DNA of 64,000 bases, taken from Granulicoccus phenolivorans DSM 17626 = NBRC 107789 = JCM 15570. GTDB taxonomy: Bacteria > Actinomycetota > Actinomycetes > Propionibacteriales > Propionibacteriaceae. The stretch is from the NCBI RefSeq assembly GCF_000423085.1, contig NZ_AUHH01000001.1, positions 213,337 through 277,336 of the forward strand. Direction: 5' to 3'. This document shows positions 28,180 to 37,038 of the stretch, in pieces. The position numbers and the translations under genes were made by a program. The number at the start of each line of letters is the position of its first letter. The first letter of the stretch is position 1. The notes under the pieces are model-generated. The model saw only the letters and a list, made by a program, of their open reading frames with translations. It had not been told where the DNA came from and ran no database searches.

Positions 28180-29174
28180 ACCAGCAGGTACTCCACGTTG
28201 CGCAGGTGCCCCACCTGTCCCACTTTCGTCCCGTGCAGGTTGTGGATCCCGATCTGGGCCCCGATGTGGCGCGGCATGTCGAACTCCCACACCTCGACGG
28301 TACGGTGCTGCGCCCGGCACATCTCGACCAGTTCGGCCAGCGGGATGAACCCCTCGTTGTTGAACGAGACGACCACCACCTCCGCACGCACGGCGGCCAG
28401 CACCTGCGCCAGGGCGGTGGCGATGGTGCCGCGGTAGTTGAACGCCGACTTGGTCCGCTGCTCGCGGGCGTCGGCCCGCTTGCAGGCGATGCCGTAGTGC
28501 TCGGGTTCGTCGCCGCGGACCAGGGTCTCCCAGACGTGGTAGTTGGTGAAGTAACGGTGCTGGTTGTAGGGCGGGTCCAGGTAGGCCAGGTCGACCGGCC
28601 CGACCCGTCGGGCCGCCTCGGCCGCGTCCAGCCCCCAGACCCGGCCGGTGCTCGGGGTGAACTGCGGCACCCGCAGCCGCAGCGGTGCGTAACTGCGCCG
28701 GGACCACTGCTTCAGGAAAGCCATCTGCAGTCCGATCGTGGAGTCGACCCGATCGGCGGCCTCGAGCAGGCTGGTCAGCAGCACCGGATACAGCCAGGTC
28801 CCGGCGTACGCCTCGATGCCGGCGCGGATCGCGTCGATCCGGCGTCCGTTGTGCGGCTGGAAGTAGCGCGCCTGCTGACAGAACACCTCGGTGACATACC
28901 CGTCGACATCGGGCAGGGCATGCAGTTCCTCGATCGCGCCGGTCACCTCGGCCGGATCGACCAGGTCGGCGTCGGGCAGCACATAGCACCCGGCCAGCGC
29001 CTGGGCGTAGGAGGCGACATCGTTGGCATGCACATAGCTGCCACGCCGGCAGAACTCCTGGGCGACCCGGGTGGTCCCGGTGAACAGGTCGAGGGTGGTC
29101 CTCGCCCCGATCGCCCCACAGATATCCCCGAGCACCGGAACCAACCGACGCTTGGAGCCCAAATACTTGATCAC
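28113..29174 (-). CDS. D12-class N6-adenine DNA methyltransferase, solitary
   Basis: A 353-residue enzyme. The N-terminal KYLGSKRRL motif and the SAM segment TTLDLFTGTTRVAQEF are followed by the catalytic DPPY in LAYLDPPYNQHRYF (about residue 195). Order and motifs match D12-class (Dam/type II) adenine methylases. GTG 29174 is the first usable start. No restriction endonuclease gene lies nearby, so it is an orphan, with a regulatory or protective role unknown. It overlaps an alkyladenine glycosylase gene and is 29 bases from a metallopeptidase. Confidence 0.9.
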   Translation of the reverse strand: MIKYLGSKRRLVPVLGDICGAIGARTTLDLFTGTTRVAQEFCRRGSYVHANDVASYAQALAGCYVLPDADLVDPAEVTGAIEELHALPDVDGYVTEVFCQQARYFQPHNGRRIDAIRAGIEAYAGTWLYPVLLTSLLEAADRVDSTIGLQMAFLKQWSRRSYAPLRLRVPQFTPSTGRVWGLDAAEAARRVGPVDLAYLDPPYNQHRYFTNYHVWETLVRGDEPEHYGIACKRADAREQRTKSAFNYRGTIATALAQVLAAVRAEVVVVSFNNEGFIPLAELVEMCRAQHRTVEVWEFDMPRHIGAQIGIHNLHGTKVGQVGHLRNVEYLLVCGEPDRVASISRAAQSSPAMR

Positions 29175-29203
29175 GACCGATGGATCACCGCGGAATCGAG
29201 GCC

Positions 29204-30064
29204 CTACTGTGTGATCTGCAGGCAGGCGTTGGGGCCGGACTGGAAGCCGGTCGTGGTCGCCTGCTGACGCTGCTGCGAGGAGCCGTGCGTCCAGGTCTCC
29301 GGGGTCACCTGGCCCTGGGACTTCTGCTGGATCCGGTCGTCGCCGACCGCGGCGGCGGCATCGAGGGCCCGGTTCACATCGTCCTGGGTAACCTGGGTGA
29401 TCGGGCTGTTCGGGTCGTCGGAGGCGTGCGCCAGCCAGGCCCCGGCGAAGCAGTCGGCCTGCAACTCGATCTTGACCCCCCGGGAGTTCGGCCCGGTGGA
29501 GCGGTCCTGGGCGGCCCAGTCCATCTTGCCGAGCAGGTTCGAGACGTGGTGGCCGTACTCGTGGGCGATCACGTACGCCTCGGCCGCGTCCCCGCCGCGG
29601 GCCCCGAACTGGGACTGCAACTGATCGAAGAACCCGGTGTCCAGGTAGACCTTGTGATCGCCCTGCGCCGGGCAGTAGAACGGGCCGACCGAGGAGTCCG
29701 CGGTGCCGCAACCGGTGCTGATCCGACCGGTGAAGGTGATCGTCTTGGTGGTTTCGTAGCCCTTCACCTGGGTGCTCCAGTACTGCTGGATCGAGTTCGT
29801 GTACGCCACGAAGCGGCAGTCCCGGTTGGTGCGGACATCGGCACCGGTGCGGCACTGGCTGTAGCGGCTGGTCTCGGCCTGCGGATCGGCCGACGTGCTG
29901 CCCCCACCGGTCAGCCCGGACAGGTCGACCCCGAACACCAGGGACAGGATGAGGATCAGGATGGTGCCACCGATCCCCCCACCGATCGCGATCCGGCCAC
30001 CCCCGCCGCCGCCACCCCCGCCCATCTGCGAAGAGTCCAGCTGGGCGTTGTCGTTGTATTGCAT
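29204..30064 (-). CDS. Neutral zinc metallopeptidase (YpfJ family)
   Basis: A 286-residue membrane-anchored protein. A Gly-rich cytoplasmic head (nine Gly in a row) precedes one membrane helix (about residues 35-50), then an extracytoplasmic zinc domain with HEYGHHVSNLLG (the HExxH site) and the downstream ELQADCFAGAW. Cysteine pairs suggest disulfides. ATG 30064 is preferred because GGGAG lies about 9 bases upstream. Substrate unknown. Confidence 0.92.
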   Translation of the reverse strand: MQYNDNAQLDSSQMGGGGGGGGGRIAIGGGIGGTILILILSLVFGVDLSGLTGGGSTSADPQAETSRYSQCRTGADVRTNRDCRFVAYTNSIQQYWSTQVKGYETTKTITFTGRISTGCGTADSSVGPFYCPAQGDHKVYLDTGFFDQLQSQFGARGGDAAEAYVIAHEYGHHVSNLLGKMDWAAQDRSTGPNSRGVKIELQADCFAGAWLAHASDDPNSPITQVTQDDVNRALDAAAAVGDDRIQQKSQGQVTPETWTHGSSQQRQQATTTGFQSGPNACLQITQ

Positions 30065-30111
30065 GTCACGATCTCCCACGTCGGAAACTGCGGTCAGCAT
30101 ATCCTTGCGGA

Positions 30112-30825
30112 ATGCGGATCATCGGTGTGGCCATTCCCGGAGGGGCCGAGTTGTTCAACACCGTGTTGGCCCACGGGGAGGACCCGCACCATGTGGTGAG
30201 CCAGCACGGGCTGACGCTCACTCGTCCGTTGTCGGCGACGCTGACCGACGGACAGATCGTGCTGACCGTCCAGGTGGCCCCCACTCCGGTGGCCGGCTGC
30301 CCGCCGCGGCGTCCGCCGAACGTGGATGGTGGCCTGACCGTGGCCCCCGGCGAGCGCCTGCAGGTGCATCAGCGGATTGCCGCGTACGCCCTGGTGCTCA
30401 CCGACCGGGGACTGCTGGCCACCGAGTTCTCCGACCGCACCCATGTCCCCGGTCACTGGGGGCTGCCCGGCGGCGGGGTCGACCCCGGCGAGGCACCGGA
30501 GGACACGATCGCCCGGGAACTGTGGGAGGAAACCGGCCAGCACGTGACGGCCGCCGAACTACTGGACGTGCAGTCCGACCACTGGGTGGGCCGCTCCCCG
30601 CGCGGGCGGCTGGAGGACTTCCATGCCGTCCGCCTGCTGTATCGCGGGACTTGCACCGACCCGACCGAACCGGTGGTGCACGACACCGGCGGGACCACCG
30701 CCGATGCCCGCTGGTGGCCGGCCAACCGGTGGCGTCAGGTGACCTGGACCGGGTCGTTCCAGGCCCTGCTGCACCGCCACCTGCCGGCCGTGCTCGCCGC
30801 CGAGGTCAGTCGCGGAAGTAGCTGA
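30112..30825 (+). CDS. NUDIX hydrolase
   Basis: A 237-residue protein. The first 85 residues are unlike NUDIX and lack clear motifs. The NUDIX domain (about 85-225) has the box GGVDPGEAPEDTIARELW followed by EETGQ, matching GX5EX7REUXEEXGU. It should hydrolyse a nucleoside diphosphate linked to X. The 3' end overlaps the 3' end of the convergent Bax-inhibitor gene by 20 bases. Confidence 0.9.
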   Translation: MRIIGVAIPGGAELFNTVLAHGEDPHHVVSQHGLTLTRPLSATLTDGQIVLTVQVAPTPVAGCPPRRPPNVDGGLTVAPGERLQVHQRIAAYALVLTDRGLLATEFSDRTHVPGHWGLPGGGVDPGEAPEDTIARELWEETGQHVTAAELLDVQSDHWVGRSPRGRLEDFHAVRLLYRGTCTDPTEPVVHDTGGTTADARWWPANRWRQVTWTGSFQALLHRHLPAVLAAEVSRGSS

Positions 30826-31546
30826 GGATCCGCAGGATCTCCACGTAGAGCCAGATCAGCGTCACCGTCAGCCCGTACGCCGCCCGCCACGACTCCGAGG
30901 CCGGGGCTCCGTTGCGGATCCCGTTCTCGATGTGATCGAAGTCGAGGACCAGGTTCAGCGTGGCCAGCACCACACCGATCGCGGAGACGATGATCGCCAG
31001 GAACGACACCCCACCCCCGGCACCGCGCAGGCCCAGGTCAATCCCGGCCAGGGAGAGCACGAAGTTGACCAGCATGGTCACCGCGAACGCGGCGGTGGCG
31101 ATGAACACGATCTTGCGGAACCGCGGAGTGACCCGAACGTTGAAGAACTTGTACGCCGCCAGGGTGACCCCGGCCGCAATGAAGGTGGCCAGCACGGCCT
31201 GGCTGACGATGCCGGGCCAGACCATCTCGAAGGACTTCGACAGGCCACCGATCATGGCCCCTTCCAGGACGACCACGATCAGCGCCGCGGGGGCCGGCAG
31301 GGAGCGGGCGAAGGCCACCACCAGCGCGGCGATGACACTGGCGATCGAGGCGCCGATGGTCACCGGCCACAGGTACTGCGCCGGGACCAGCGCGTAGACC
31401 GCGATCGCGGCCAGGAGCGCGAGCCCCATGGTGACCATGGTCTTCGCGACGACGTCGTCGAAGGTCATCGGGGTCTCGGGGCGACCCTGGGTGCGGGTCT
31501 GCTCGGGGCGATCGAAGGATGTGAGGATCGGATTCGCGGTACGCAA
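30806..31546 (-). CDS. Bax inhibitor-1/YccA-like membrane protein
   Basis: A 246-residue protein with about seven membrane helices and the charged loop DFDHIENGIRNGAP typical of actinobacterial YccA-like proteins. The start is set to TTG 31546: GGAGGG lies 5 bases upstream and the resulting N-terminus (RTANPILTSFDR) looks like the family's; the TTG at 31573 has no such site. Some family members act as pH-dependent calcium leak channels; the role here is unknown. Confidence 0.87.
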   Translation of the reverse strand: MRTANPILTSFDRPEQTRTQGRPETPMTFDDVVAKTMVTMGLALLAAIAVYALVPAQYLWPVTIGASIASVIAALVVAFARSLPAPAALIVVVLEGAMIGGLSKSFEMVWPGIVSQAVLATFIAAGVTLAAYKFFNVRVTPRFRKIVFIATAAFAVTMLVNFVLSLAGIDLGLRGAGGGVSFLAIIVSAIGVVLATLNLVLDFDHIENGIRNGAPASESWRAAYGLTVTLIWLYVEILRILSYFRD

Positions 31547-31573
31547 GGGGTCCCTCCGGGGAACGGCTGACAA

Positions 31574-32009
31574 CTGCTGCCAGCCTCAACGATACCTGCG
31601 GGGTGTTTGTTCCCCATCGGTAACAGGGATCCACCCTGGCGCCGGCCCGGCCGGGCGTCCCTGCGGCAACTACGTCCGGCGCCCTTTCCCGCGACAGGTG
31701 CGTCTTCCCGCGACGGGTACATGCGGCATCCCCTTCCCAGCGACAGTTCCGGCGACCCAGCAGCCCCACCTGCTTCCCGCGCCCGTTGCAACACCCCGCA
31801 GGATGGTGTTGCTGTCGCAGGGCGGCCCGAGCCATCGCGGGAAGCGCCGCCACCGCTGAAGCTGTCGCGGAACACCGGACACCACCTCAGGGCGGACACG
31901 CTCCTGTCCCGGTTCGCGACCCCGCTCCGCGACTCCTGCACTCGCGCCCATTGCTTCCTCTCCGGCAACCGCGCAATCATTCCGGTACGCCCGCCAATCA
32001 ACCCAAGGG
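31574..32009. repeat. Intergenic repeat array, family 1 copy A
   Basis: No gene is seen here. Copies of TTCCCGCGACAG point right at 31686-31697, 31705-31716 and 31734-31746, with a partial at 31774. The centre (31787-31818) holds the inverted repeat GCAACACC (31788-31795) / GGTGTTGC (31805-31812). To the right the same motif appears as its reverse complement (ATCGCGGGAA at 31834-31843, CTGTCGCGGAA at 31862-31872, partial at 32030). The array therefore converges on a palindromic core, and the core matches that at 47539-47570 in opposite orientation (25 of 32 bases). Confidence 0.8.
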
Positions 32010-33527
32010 GTGACGGGGCGCTGTCGCGTAGACTCGGTTCACCGTGCGGTGCGGGATCATCGGGGATCCCGCCGAGGAGGACCGCGGACCATCGAACTCG
32101 ACGAGATTCCCGGTCTCATCGACTACTACGTACAGGGCGCCCGGCGCGCGGTCGAGGCCGGCTTCGACGCGGTCGAACTCCACGGTGCGCACGGCTACCT
32201 GCTGGGGCAGTTCCTGTCACCCAAGACCAACAAACGCACCGACGAGTACGGGGGCTCTCTGGAGAACCGGGCCCGCTTCGCGCTGGAGGTGGTCCGCGGG
32301 ATCCGCGAACTGGTCGGCCCGGACTATCCGGTGCTCTACCGGATGAGTGTGGAGGAGCCGTACGAGGGCGGCCTGTCGATGGCCGATGGGTTGGCGTTCG
32401 CAAAAATGCTGGAACCGCTGGTCGATGCCATCGATGTATCGGCGGGCAACTACGACACCGCGGACACACTGTTGCCGATGTACCCGCCGGGCAACTTGGT
32501 GCACTATGCCAAGGCGGTCAAGGAGGTCGTCGACGTACCGGTGATCGCGGTGGGCCGGCTGGCTTGGCTGATCGAGGAGATGGACGCCGCGGTGGGTGCC
32601 GGCGACTTCGATTTCGTCGCGTTCGGGCGAGGCCAACTGGCCGACCCCGAGCTGGTGGCCAAGACACGACGTGGCCAGGAGGCCCATGTTCGGCGCTGCC
32701 TGGCGGTCAACGAATGCATCTCCCGGTGGATGTTCGCCGGGCAGCGTACCCAGTGTGTGATCAACCCGGCCCTGTCCCAGGAGGCCCGCGCCGCTGCGGC
32801 GCTGGGTAAGGCGGACGTGGCCAAGCGGGTCCTGATCGTCGGGGCCGGCCCGGCCGGCTGCGAGGCTGCCCTGGTCGCCGCCCAGCGCGGCCACGCCGTC
32901 ACCGTGATCGAGCGCGAAGCCCGGATCGGTGGCCAGTTGCACGCGTGGGCGGCAGCCAGTTTCCTGAACGCGGAGGTCGCCGCGTTGATCGAGTTCTATC
33001 GGGTCGAGTTGGATCGGCTCGGGGTCGAGGTACGCCTGGCCACCGAGGCCACGGCCGCCGATCTGGCCGATTTCGACGAGGTGCTGCTGGCCACCGGCAC
33101 CGTGGCGACCCAGATCCCCGGCGGCGGGATCGATGCGGTCTCCATGCTCACCACCGGCACCGTCCCCGACGCGGACACCGTGACCGTCTTCGGGGACACC
33201 GAGACCGCGATGTTCGCCGCCCTGTGGCTGGCCGAGCAGGGCCGACAGGTGACACTGAGTTCGCCGGCCGAGGAGGTGGGCCTGGACACCAACGACATGC
33301 AGCGCGACCGGCTCAAGCAACTCCTGGAGCCGGCGGGGGTCACCCTGGCGACGAACCAGGACGCGCCGAGCGACGGCACCGTGGTGTGGGCCCGGAGCCG
33401 CACCGCTGAGCTGTCGTTGGCCGACGCCGTGAACGAGGAAACCGTCCGGGTGATCGGGACCCGGCTGCGCGGGGGCCGGATGTATGAGGCCACCCAGTCC
33501 GGATTCTGGGCGGCCAGCACGCTGTGA
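32010..33527 (+). pseudogene. 5'-truncated NADH:flavin oxidoreductase / 2,4-dienoyl-CoA reductase-like gene
   Basis: Homology starts abruptly at about 32085 (RTIELDEIPGLIDYYV) in the middle of an old-yellow-enzyme barrel. Roughly the first 140 residues, including the FMN-binding start of the barrel, are missing. What remains is intact: HGAHGYLLGQFLSP, the phosphate loop FGRGQLADPE, and a C-terminal FAD/NAD half (VLIVGAGPAGCEAAL). The iron-sulfur region reads CLAVNEC...C instead of CxxCxxxC...C, so one usual ligand is absent. Upstream lies only repeat array A. Most likely a decayed gene; a shortened functional product is less likely. Confidence 0.75.
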
Positions 33528-33539
33528 GCCACAGCGGTC

Positions 33540-33570
33540 GGCCCCGGCTCGGTGCGAACGAGTCGGGGCC
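33540..33570. terminator. Hairpin between convergent genes
   Basis: A 12-base-pair stem (GGCCCCGGCTCG with CGAGTCGGGGCC, one G-T pair) and 7-base loop lie just after the flavin reductase stop and before the end of the SDR gene on the other strand. It can act on both. Confidence 0.7.
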
Positions 33571-33596
33571 AGCCCTGTCAGGGATCCTGCAGCGTG

Positions 33597-34433
33597 TCAG
33601 AGCTGCGCGCCGCCATCGACGAACAGCGTGGTGCCAGTGACGTACCGACTCGCGTCACCAACCAAATACAACACCGCAGCGGCAACATCCTCGACCTCGA
33701 CACCAGCGATCGGCAGCCGGTTGAGGCCGGCGGCCGCGACCTCGAAGTCGGCCCGGGTGGGGTGATCGAGTTCGGGACGGAAGACCTTGTACTTGTATTC
33801 GTTGTGGATCATCGGCGTATGCACCACGGTCGGATGGACCGTGTTCACCCGAATCCAGTGCGGCGCCAGTTCCAGCGCCAGCACCTGCATCAGCATGGTG
33901 ACACCCGCTTTCGAGGCAGCATAGGAGCCCAGGTTGGGATTGGGCCTGCGCGCGGCGCTTGAGGAGGTGATCACGATCGAACCCCCTTCGCCACCGGCGA
34001 TGATGTGGGGTGCGGTGGCGCGCACCGTCTTGAACACGCCGGTGAGGTTGACTCCGATCGTCGTTTCCCAGGTCTCGTCCGAGGTGTCGAGCACCGGCTC
34101 CAGCACGGAGATGCCGGCATTGGCGACGACGATGTCCAGCCGACCGAGCGTCGCGACACCTTCGTCGACTGCCTGCTGCACGCCCGCAGTGTCGCGTACG
34201 TCCACCTGGCTGGCCACGATCCGGCGATCAAGGGCTTCAACCAGGCGCACCGTCTCGGCAAGGTCCTGCGGCGTCGCACCTGGATACTGCACCTTCTCCA
34301 CAGTCCGGCAGATATCGATCGCAATGATGTCTGCACCCTCCTTGGCCAGCGCCACGGCATGGGCCCGGCCCTGCCCGCGCGCCGCGCCGGTAATGAAAGC
34401 CACCTTGCCTTCCAGCAGTCCCGCCATCGTCAT
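33597..34433 (-). CDS. Mycofactocin-coupled SDR family oxidoreductase
   Basis: A 278-residue short-chain dehydrogenase. The cofactor loop TGAARGQGRAHAVALA followed by EGADIIAIDIC is the hallmark of SDRs that hold NAD tightly and depend on mycofactocin as electron carrier. The catalytic set is Asn in NAGIS, Ser in VITSSSAARR, and YAASK. ATG 34433 has a GAGAGTGGG ribosome site; the upstream ATG 34490 does not. No mycofactocin genes are in the window. It likely oxidises an alcohol in the pathway shared with the divergent RidA-SMP30-hydrolase operon. Confidence 0.88.
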   Translation of the reverse strand: MTMAGLLEGKVAFITGAARGQGRAHAVALAKEGADIIAIDICRTVEKVQYPGATPQDLAETVRLVEALDRRIVASQVDVRDTAGVQQAVDEGVATLGRLDIVVANAGISVLEPVLDTSDETWETTIGVNLTGVFKTVRATAPHIIAGGEGGSIVITSSSAARRPNPNLGSYAASKAGVTMLMQVLALELAPHWIRVNTVHPTVVHTPMIHNEYKYKVFRPELDHPTRADFEVAAAGLNRLPIAGVEVEDVAAAVLYLVGDASRYVTGTTLFVDGGAQL

Positions 34434-34480
34434 GCCCACTCTCTGATCAAGGATCGGCCTCCACTGCGACCGCAGATGCG

Positions 34481-34509
34481 TTGACGTCATCCGAAGCGGA
34501 GAATACCCT
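34481..34509 (+). promoter_or_regulatory. Promoter of the RidA-SMP30-hydrolase operon, with TGACGTCA palindrome
   Basis: TTGACG (34481-34486), a 17-base spacer and TACCCT (34504-34509) fit a vegetative promoter reading toward RidA. The perfect palindrome TGACGTCA (34482-34489) overlaps the -35 box and could be a regulator half-site. The region is shared with the divergent SDR gene. Confidence 0.55.
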
Positions 34510-34547
34510 ACAGATTGTTATGTAATGCCGACGATGAAGTGAGCCTC

Positions 34548-35000
34548 ATGACGAACAGCGCCACCCCCAAGGTGAACAGCGATTCGGTGACGATCGACCT
34601 CGGCGGGGGCGCACGGCTGATCTTCCTGACCGGCAAGACCGGCATCGACTACGACGGCACGGTCCGCGACCCTGCCGGCCGGGTCCTGGCCGGCGGCATC
34701 GTGGATCAGACAACAGTCGCTTTCGCCCGCATCGAGCAGGCGCTGGCACGGGTGGGGGCGACGATGAACGACATCGTCCGACTGACCACCTACCTCACCG
34801 ACATGAACGATGTCGCCGCGTACCTGGGGGTTCGCGCCGGCGTCTTCCAGGGCGAACTCCCGGCCGCCTCCACCGTTGCGGTGTCTGCCATCGGCCGCCA
34901 GGGTGCGCTGATCGAGATCGATGCCATCGCCCACCTCGGCTCCGCCCGCAGCTACGTCCCCGGCGTCTCCCAGATTCCGCCGGAATTCAAAAAGGACTGA
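34548..35000 (+). CDS. RidA/YjgF-like family protein
   Basis: A 150-residue single-domain protein with the family's fold signatures: LIFLTGKTGIDYDG, ARIEQALARVGATMNDIVR and TYLTDMND, then PAASTVAVSAIGRQGALIEIDA. True RidA deaminases have an Arg in the C-terminal motif; here the matching place is less clear, so a relative acting on another enamine or imine intermediate is possible. ATG 34548 fits the usual N-terminus. First gene of a plus-strand operon. Confidence 0.85.
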   Translation: MTNSATPKVNSDSVTIDLGGGARLIFLTGKTGIDYDGTVRDPAGRVLAGGIVDQTTVAFARIEQALARVGATMNDIVRLTTYLTDMNDVAAYLGVRAGVFQGELPAASTVAVSAIGRQGALIEIDAIAHLGSARSYVPGVSQIPPEFKKD

Positions 35001-35043
35001 GTCCGACCCGCGGTGGGCGGCACGCAGGTGCGAAAGGATTGCG

Positions 35044-35958
35044 ATGAAGATGCGAGTTGTCAGATCCGGACTGGAGTTTCCCGAAGGCCCGATCGTGATG
35101 CCGGACGGATCGGTCGTCCTGGTGGAAATGCGCGGAGAGCGATTGACCCGCATCCAGCCCGACGGCCGCGCCGAGACGATCGCACAACTCCCCGGGGGTC
35201 CGAACGGCGCCGCGCTCGGGCCCGACGGAATGATCTACGTCTGCAATAACGGTGGCATGTCCTTCACCCCGCACGGCACCGGCTGGGTGCCCGGGCCGGT
35301 CGATCCGACGTCCTACACGGGCGGACGGATCGAGCGAGTCGACCCGGAAACCGGCCGGGTCGAGCTTCTCCACAACCACTGCGGCGACGTCGCGCTGCGC
35401 CACCCGAACGACCTGGTCTTCGACGCTGCGGGCGGATTCTGGTTCACCGACACCGGGAAACGAATGGGCCGGGTCTTCGACCTCGGGGTCGTCTATTACG
35501 CCCGGCCCGATGGGGGGCTGGTAGAGGCCGTGTACCCGATCGACAAGCCCAACGGAATCGGACTGTCCGCCGACGGTGGGACCCTGTACGTGACCGAAAC
35601 CTACACCGGCAGACTGCTCTGCTTCGATCTGCACGCACCCGGGAAGATCGCGATACCCGCAAAGGCCGACGCAGCGGTCGGACGGGTACTGACCGGCCTC
35701 GGCGGCGCTCAACGCTGTGACGGCCTGGCCGTGGAAGTCAACGGGAACATCTGTGTGGCAACCCTGGTCACCGGGGCGATTACCGTGATCGCGCCGGATG
35801 GACAGATCGTGGACGTAGTCCCGACCGGCGACCCGCACACGACCAACATCGCTTTCGGTGGACCGGACCTGCGCACTGCCTACATCACCCTCGGCGGGAG
35901 CGGCCAGCTGATCGAGGTCGAGTGGCCCCGCCCAGGTCTGGCCCTGACCTACTGCTGA
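35044..35958 (+). CDS. SMP-30/gluconolactonase family hydrolase
   Basis: A 304-residue six-bladed beta-propeller. It has EFPEGPIVMPDGSVVLVE at the start (metal-binding Glu), RHPNDLVFDAAGGFWFTD (metal-binding Asn) and KPNGIGLSADGGTLYVTET (Asn and Asp). The family opens lactones using a divalent metal. AAAGGA lies 6 bases upstream of ATG 35044. With RidA, an SDR and an alpha/beta hydrolase it suggests a catabolic route with a lactone or enol-ester intermediate. Confidence 0.88.
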   Translation: MKMRVVRSGLEFPEGPIVMPDGSVVLVEMRGERLTRIQPDGRAETIAQLPGGPNGAALGPDGMIYVCNNGGMSFTPHGTGWVPGPVDPTSYTGGRIERVDPETGRVELLHNHCGDVALRHPNDLVFDAAGGFWFTDTGKRMGRVFDLGVVYYARPDGGLVEAVYPIDKPNGIGLSADGGTLYVTETYTGRLLCFDLHAPGKIAIPAKADAAVGRVLTGLGGAQRCDGLAVEVNGNICVATLVTGAITVIAPDGQIVDVVPTGDPHTTNIAFGGPDLRTAYITLGGSGQLIEVEWPRPGLALTYC

Positions 35959-36034
35959 CCTGAGCGGGGTCGCCGGGACCGTGACCGTCACCTGTGACAG
36001 CGTGAGGAGCACGCGCCCCGGCGAGGGAGAGACC

Positions 36035-36895
36035 ATGCCCCCCGATATCCCCGGCCTGGCCAGCAGATACTTCGAGGCCCCCGAGGGCCGCCTGCACGTC
36101 TATCACGCCGGTGAGACCGGCTCCCCCGTCCTGCTGCTCAGTGGTGCCGGCGCCGACAGTGCCCTGCTCAGCTGGCGCCACCTGATCCCCGTCCTCGCCG
36201 AGAGTCACCGGGTATTTGCCCTGGACTGGCCCAAGCAGGGTCGCAGCCGCCCCTGGACCGGTACGGCCGATCACCTACGCATGCTGCGTTGCGTGATCGA
36301 GACCCTGGACGCGTTCGGCCTCGATCGGGCACACCTGGTGGGGCTGTCCCAGGGCGGCGCGCTCACCCTCAGCACGGCGATCGAACATCCGGATCGGGTG
36401 GACCGGATCGTCGCCCTCGCCCCGGCCGGAATCATCTCCTTCCCGCCGGTGGTGCATCAGTTGCTCTGGCTCACCGCCAGGTCCCGGCTGCTGAACGAAA
36501 CCCTGCCCGACGCCATGTTCAGCTCACGGGAACGCGTCGCGTCCTTCCTGCAGACGGCCCTGTTCGCCGGTCCGGTGGCCGACTTCGACGACGCCGTGGA
36601 CGAGGTGATGACCGAGATGGCGAACGGGGGCGGCCGGGCCAGTGACTGGCAGAAGGCCTCGATCGGGCCCTGTCGGATGAACGTGGATCTGCGCCCCCGG
36701 CTGCCCGAGATCACCGCACCCACCCTGTTCATCCAGGGCGACCGCGACATCGGCGTGAACCCCAAACAGACCATGGCGGCGGCGAGACTCGTCCCGGGCG
36801 CCCGGCTGGAGTTGCTGTCGGGTCACGGCCACTGGTCGAACCGGCAGTCGCCGGAGCTGGTGAACGGCCTGATTGCCGACTTCCTCGCCGAGTGA
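36035..36895 (+). CDS. Alpha/beta hydrolase
   Basis: A 286-residue hydrolase. The nucleophile elbow is VGLSQGGA (about Ser110), the acid is in FIQGDRDIGV and the histidine in LSGHGHWS. The oxyanion region is LLLSGAGADS. GAGGGAGA directly precedes ATG 36035. Similar to C-C bond or ester hydrolases of ring-cleavage pathways, but the substrate cannot be read. Last gene of the RidA operon, followed by a terminator. Confidence 0.87.
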   Translation: MPPDIPGLASRYFEAPEGRLHVYHAGETGSPVLLLSGAGADSALLSWRHLIPVLAESHRVFALDWPKQGRSRPWTGTADHLRMLRCVIETLDAFGLDRAHLVGLSQGGALTLSTAIEHPDRVDRIVALAPAGIISFPPVVHQLLWLTARSRLLNETLPDAMFSSRERVASFLQTALFAGPVADFDDAVDEVMTEMANGGGRASDWQKASIGPCRMNVDLRPRLPEITAPTLFIQGDRDIGVNPKQTMAAARLVPGARLELLSGHGHWSNRQSPELVNGLIADFLAE

Positions 36896-36914
36896 CCGGC
36901 CTGCGGGCACAGCG

Positions 36915-36947
36915 AGGCCCGATCCCGGACTGACCGGGATCGGGCCT
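36915..36947. terminator. Terminator hairpin after the hydrolase gene
   Basis: A perfect 14-base-pair stem (AGGCCCGATCCCGG and complement) with the loop ACTGA. It lies between the hydrolase stop and the oppositely transcribed tRNA, so it can end both transcripts. Confidence 0.85.
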
Positions 36948-36958
36948 GGTGCTTGGTG

Positions 36959-37031
36959 TGCCCCCGATGGGAGTCGAACCCACACTCGAGCGGGTTTAAG
37001 CCGCCTGCCTCTGCCGTTGGGCTACGGGGGC
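36959..37031 (-). tRNA. tRNA with anticodon UAA and short variable loop
   Basis: A 73-base cloverleaf: acceptor GCCCCCG/CGGGGGC (7 pairs), a 3-pair D stem, anticodon stem GGCGG/CCGCT, loop CTTAAAC giving anticodon UAA, 5-base variable loop CGAGT, T stem GTGGG/CCCAT with TTCGACT. CCA is not encoded directly after the discriminator A. UAA reads the leucine codon UUA, but leucine tRNAs normally carry a long variable arm, absent here. I call it tRNA-Leu(UAA) by anticodon only. Confidence 0.85.
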
Positions 37032-37038
37032 GCGACGG

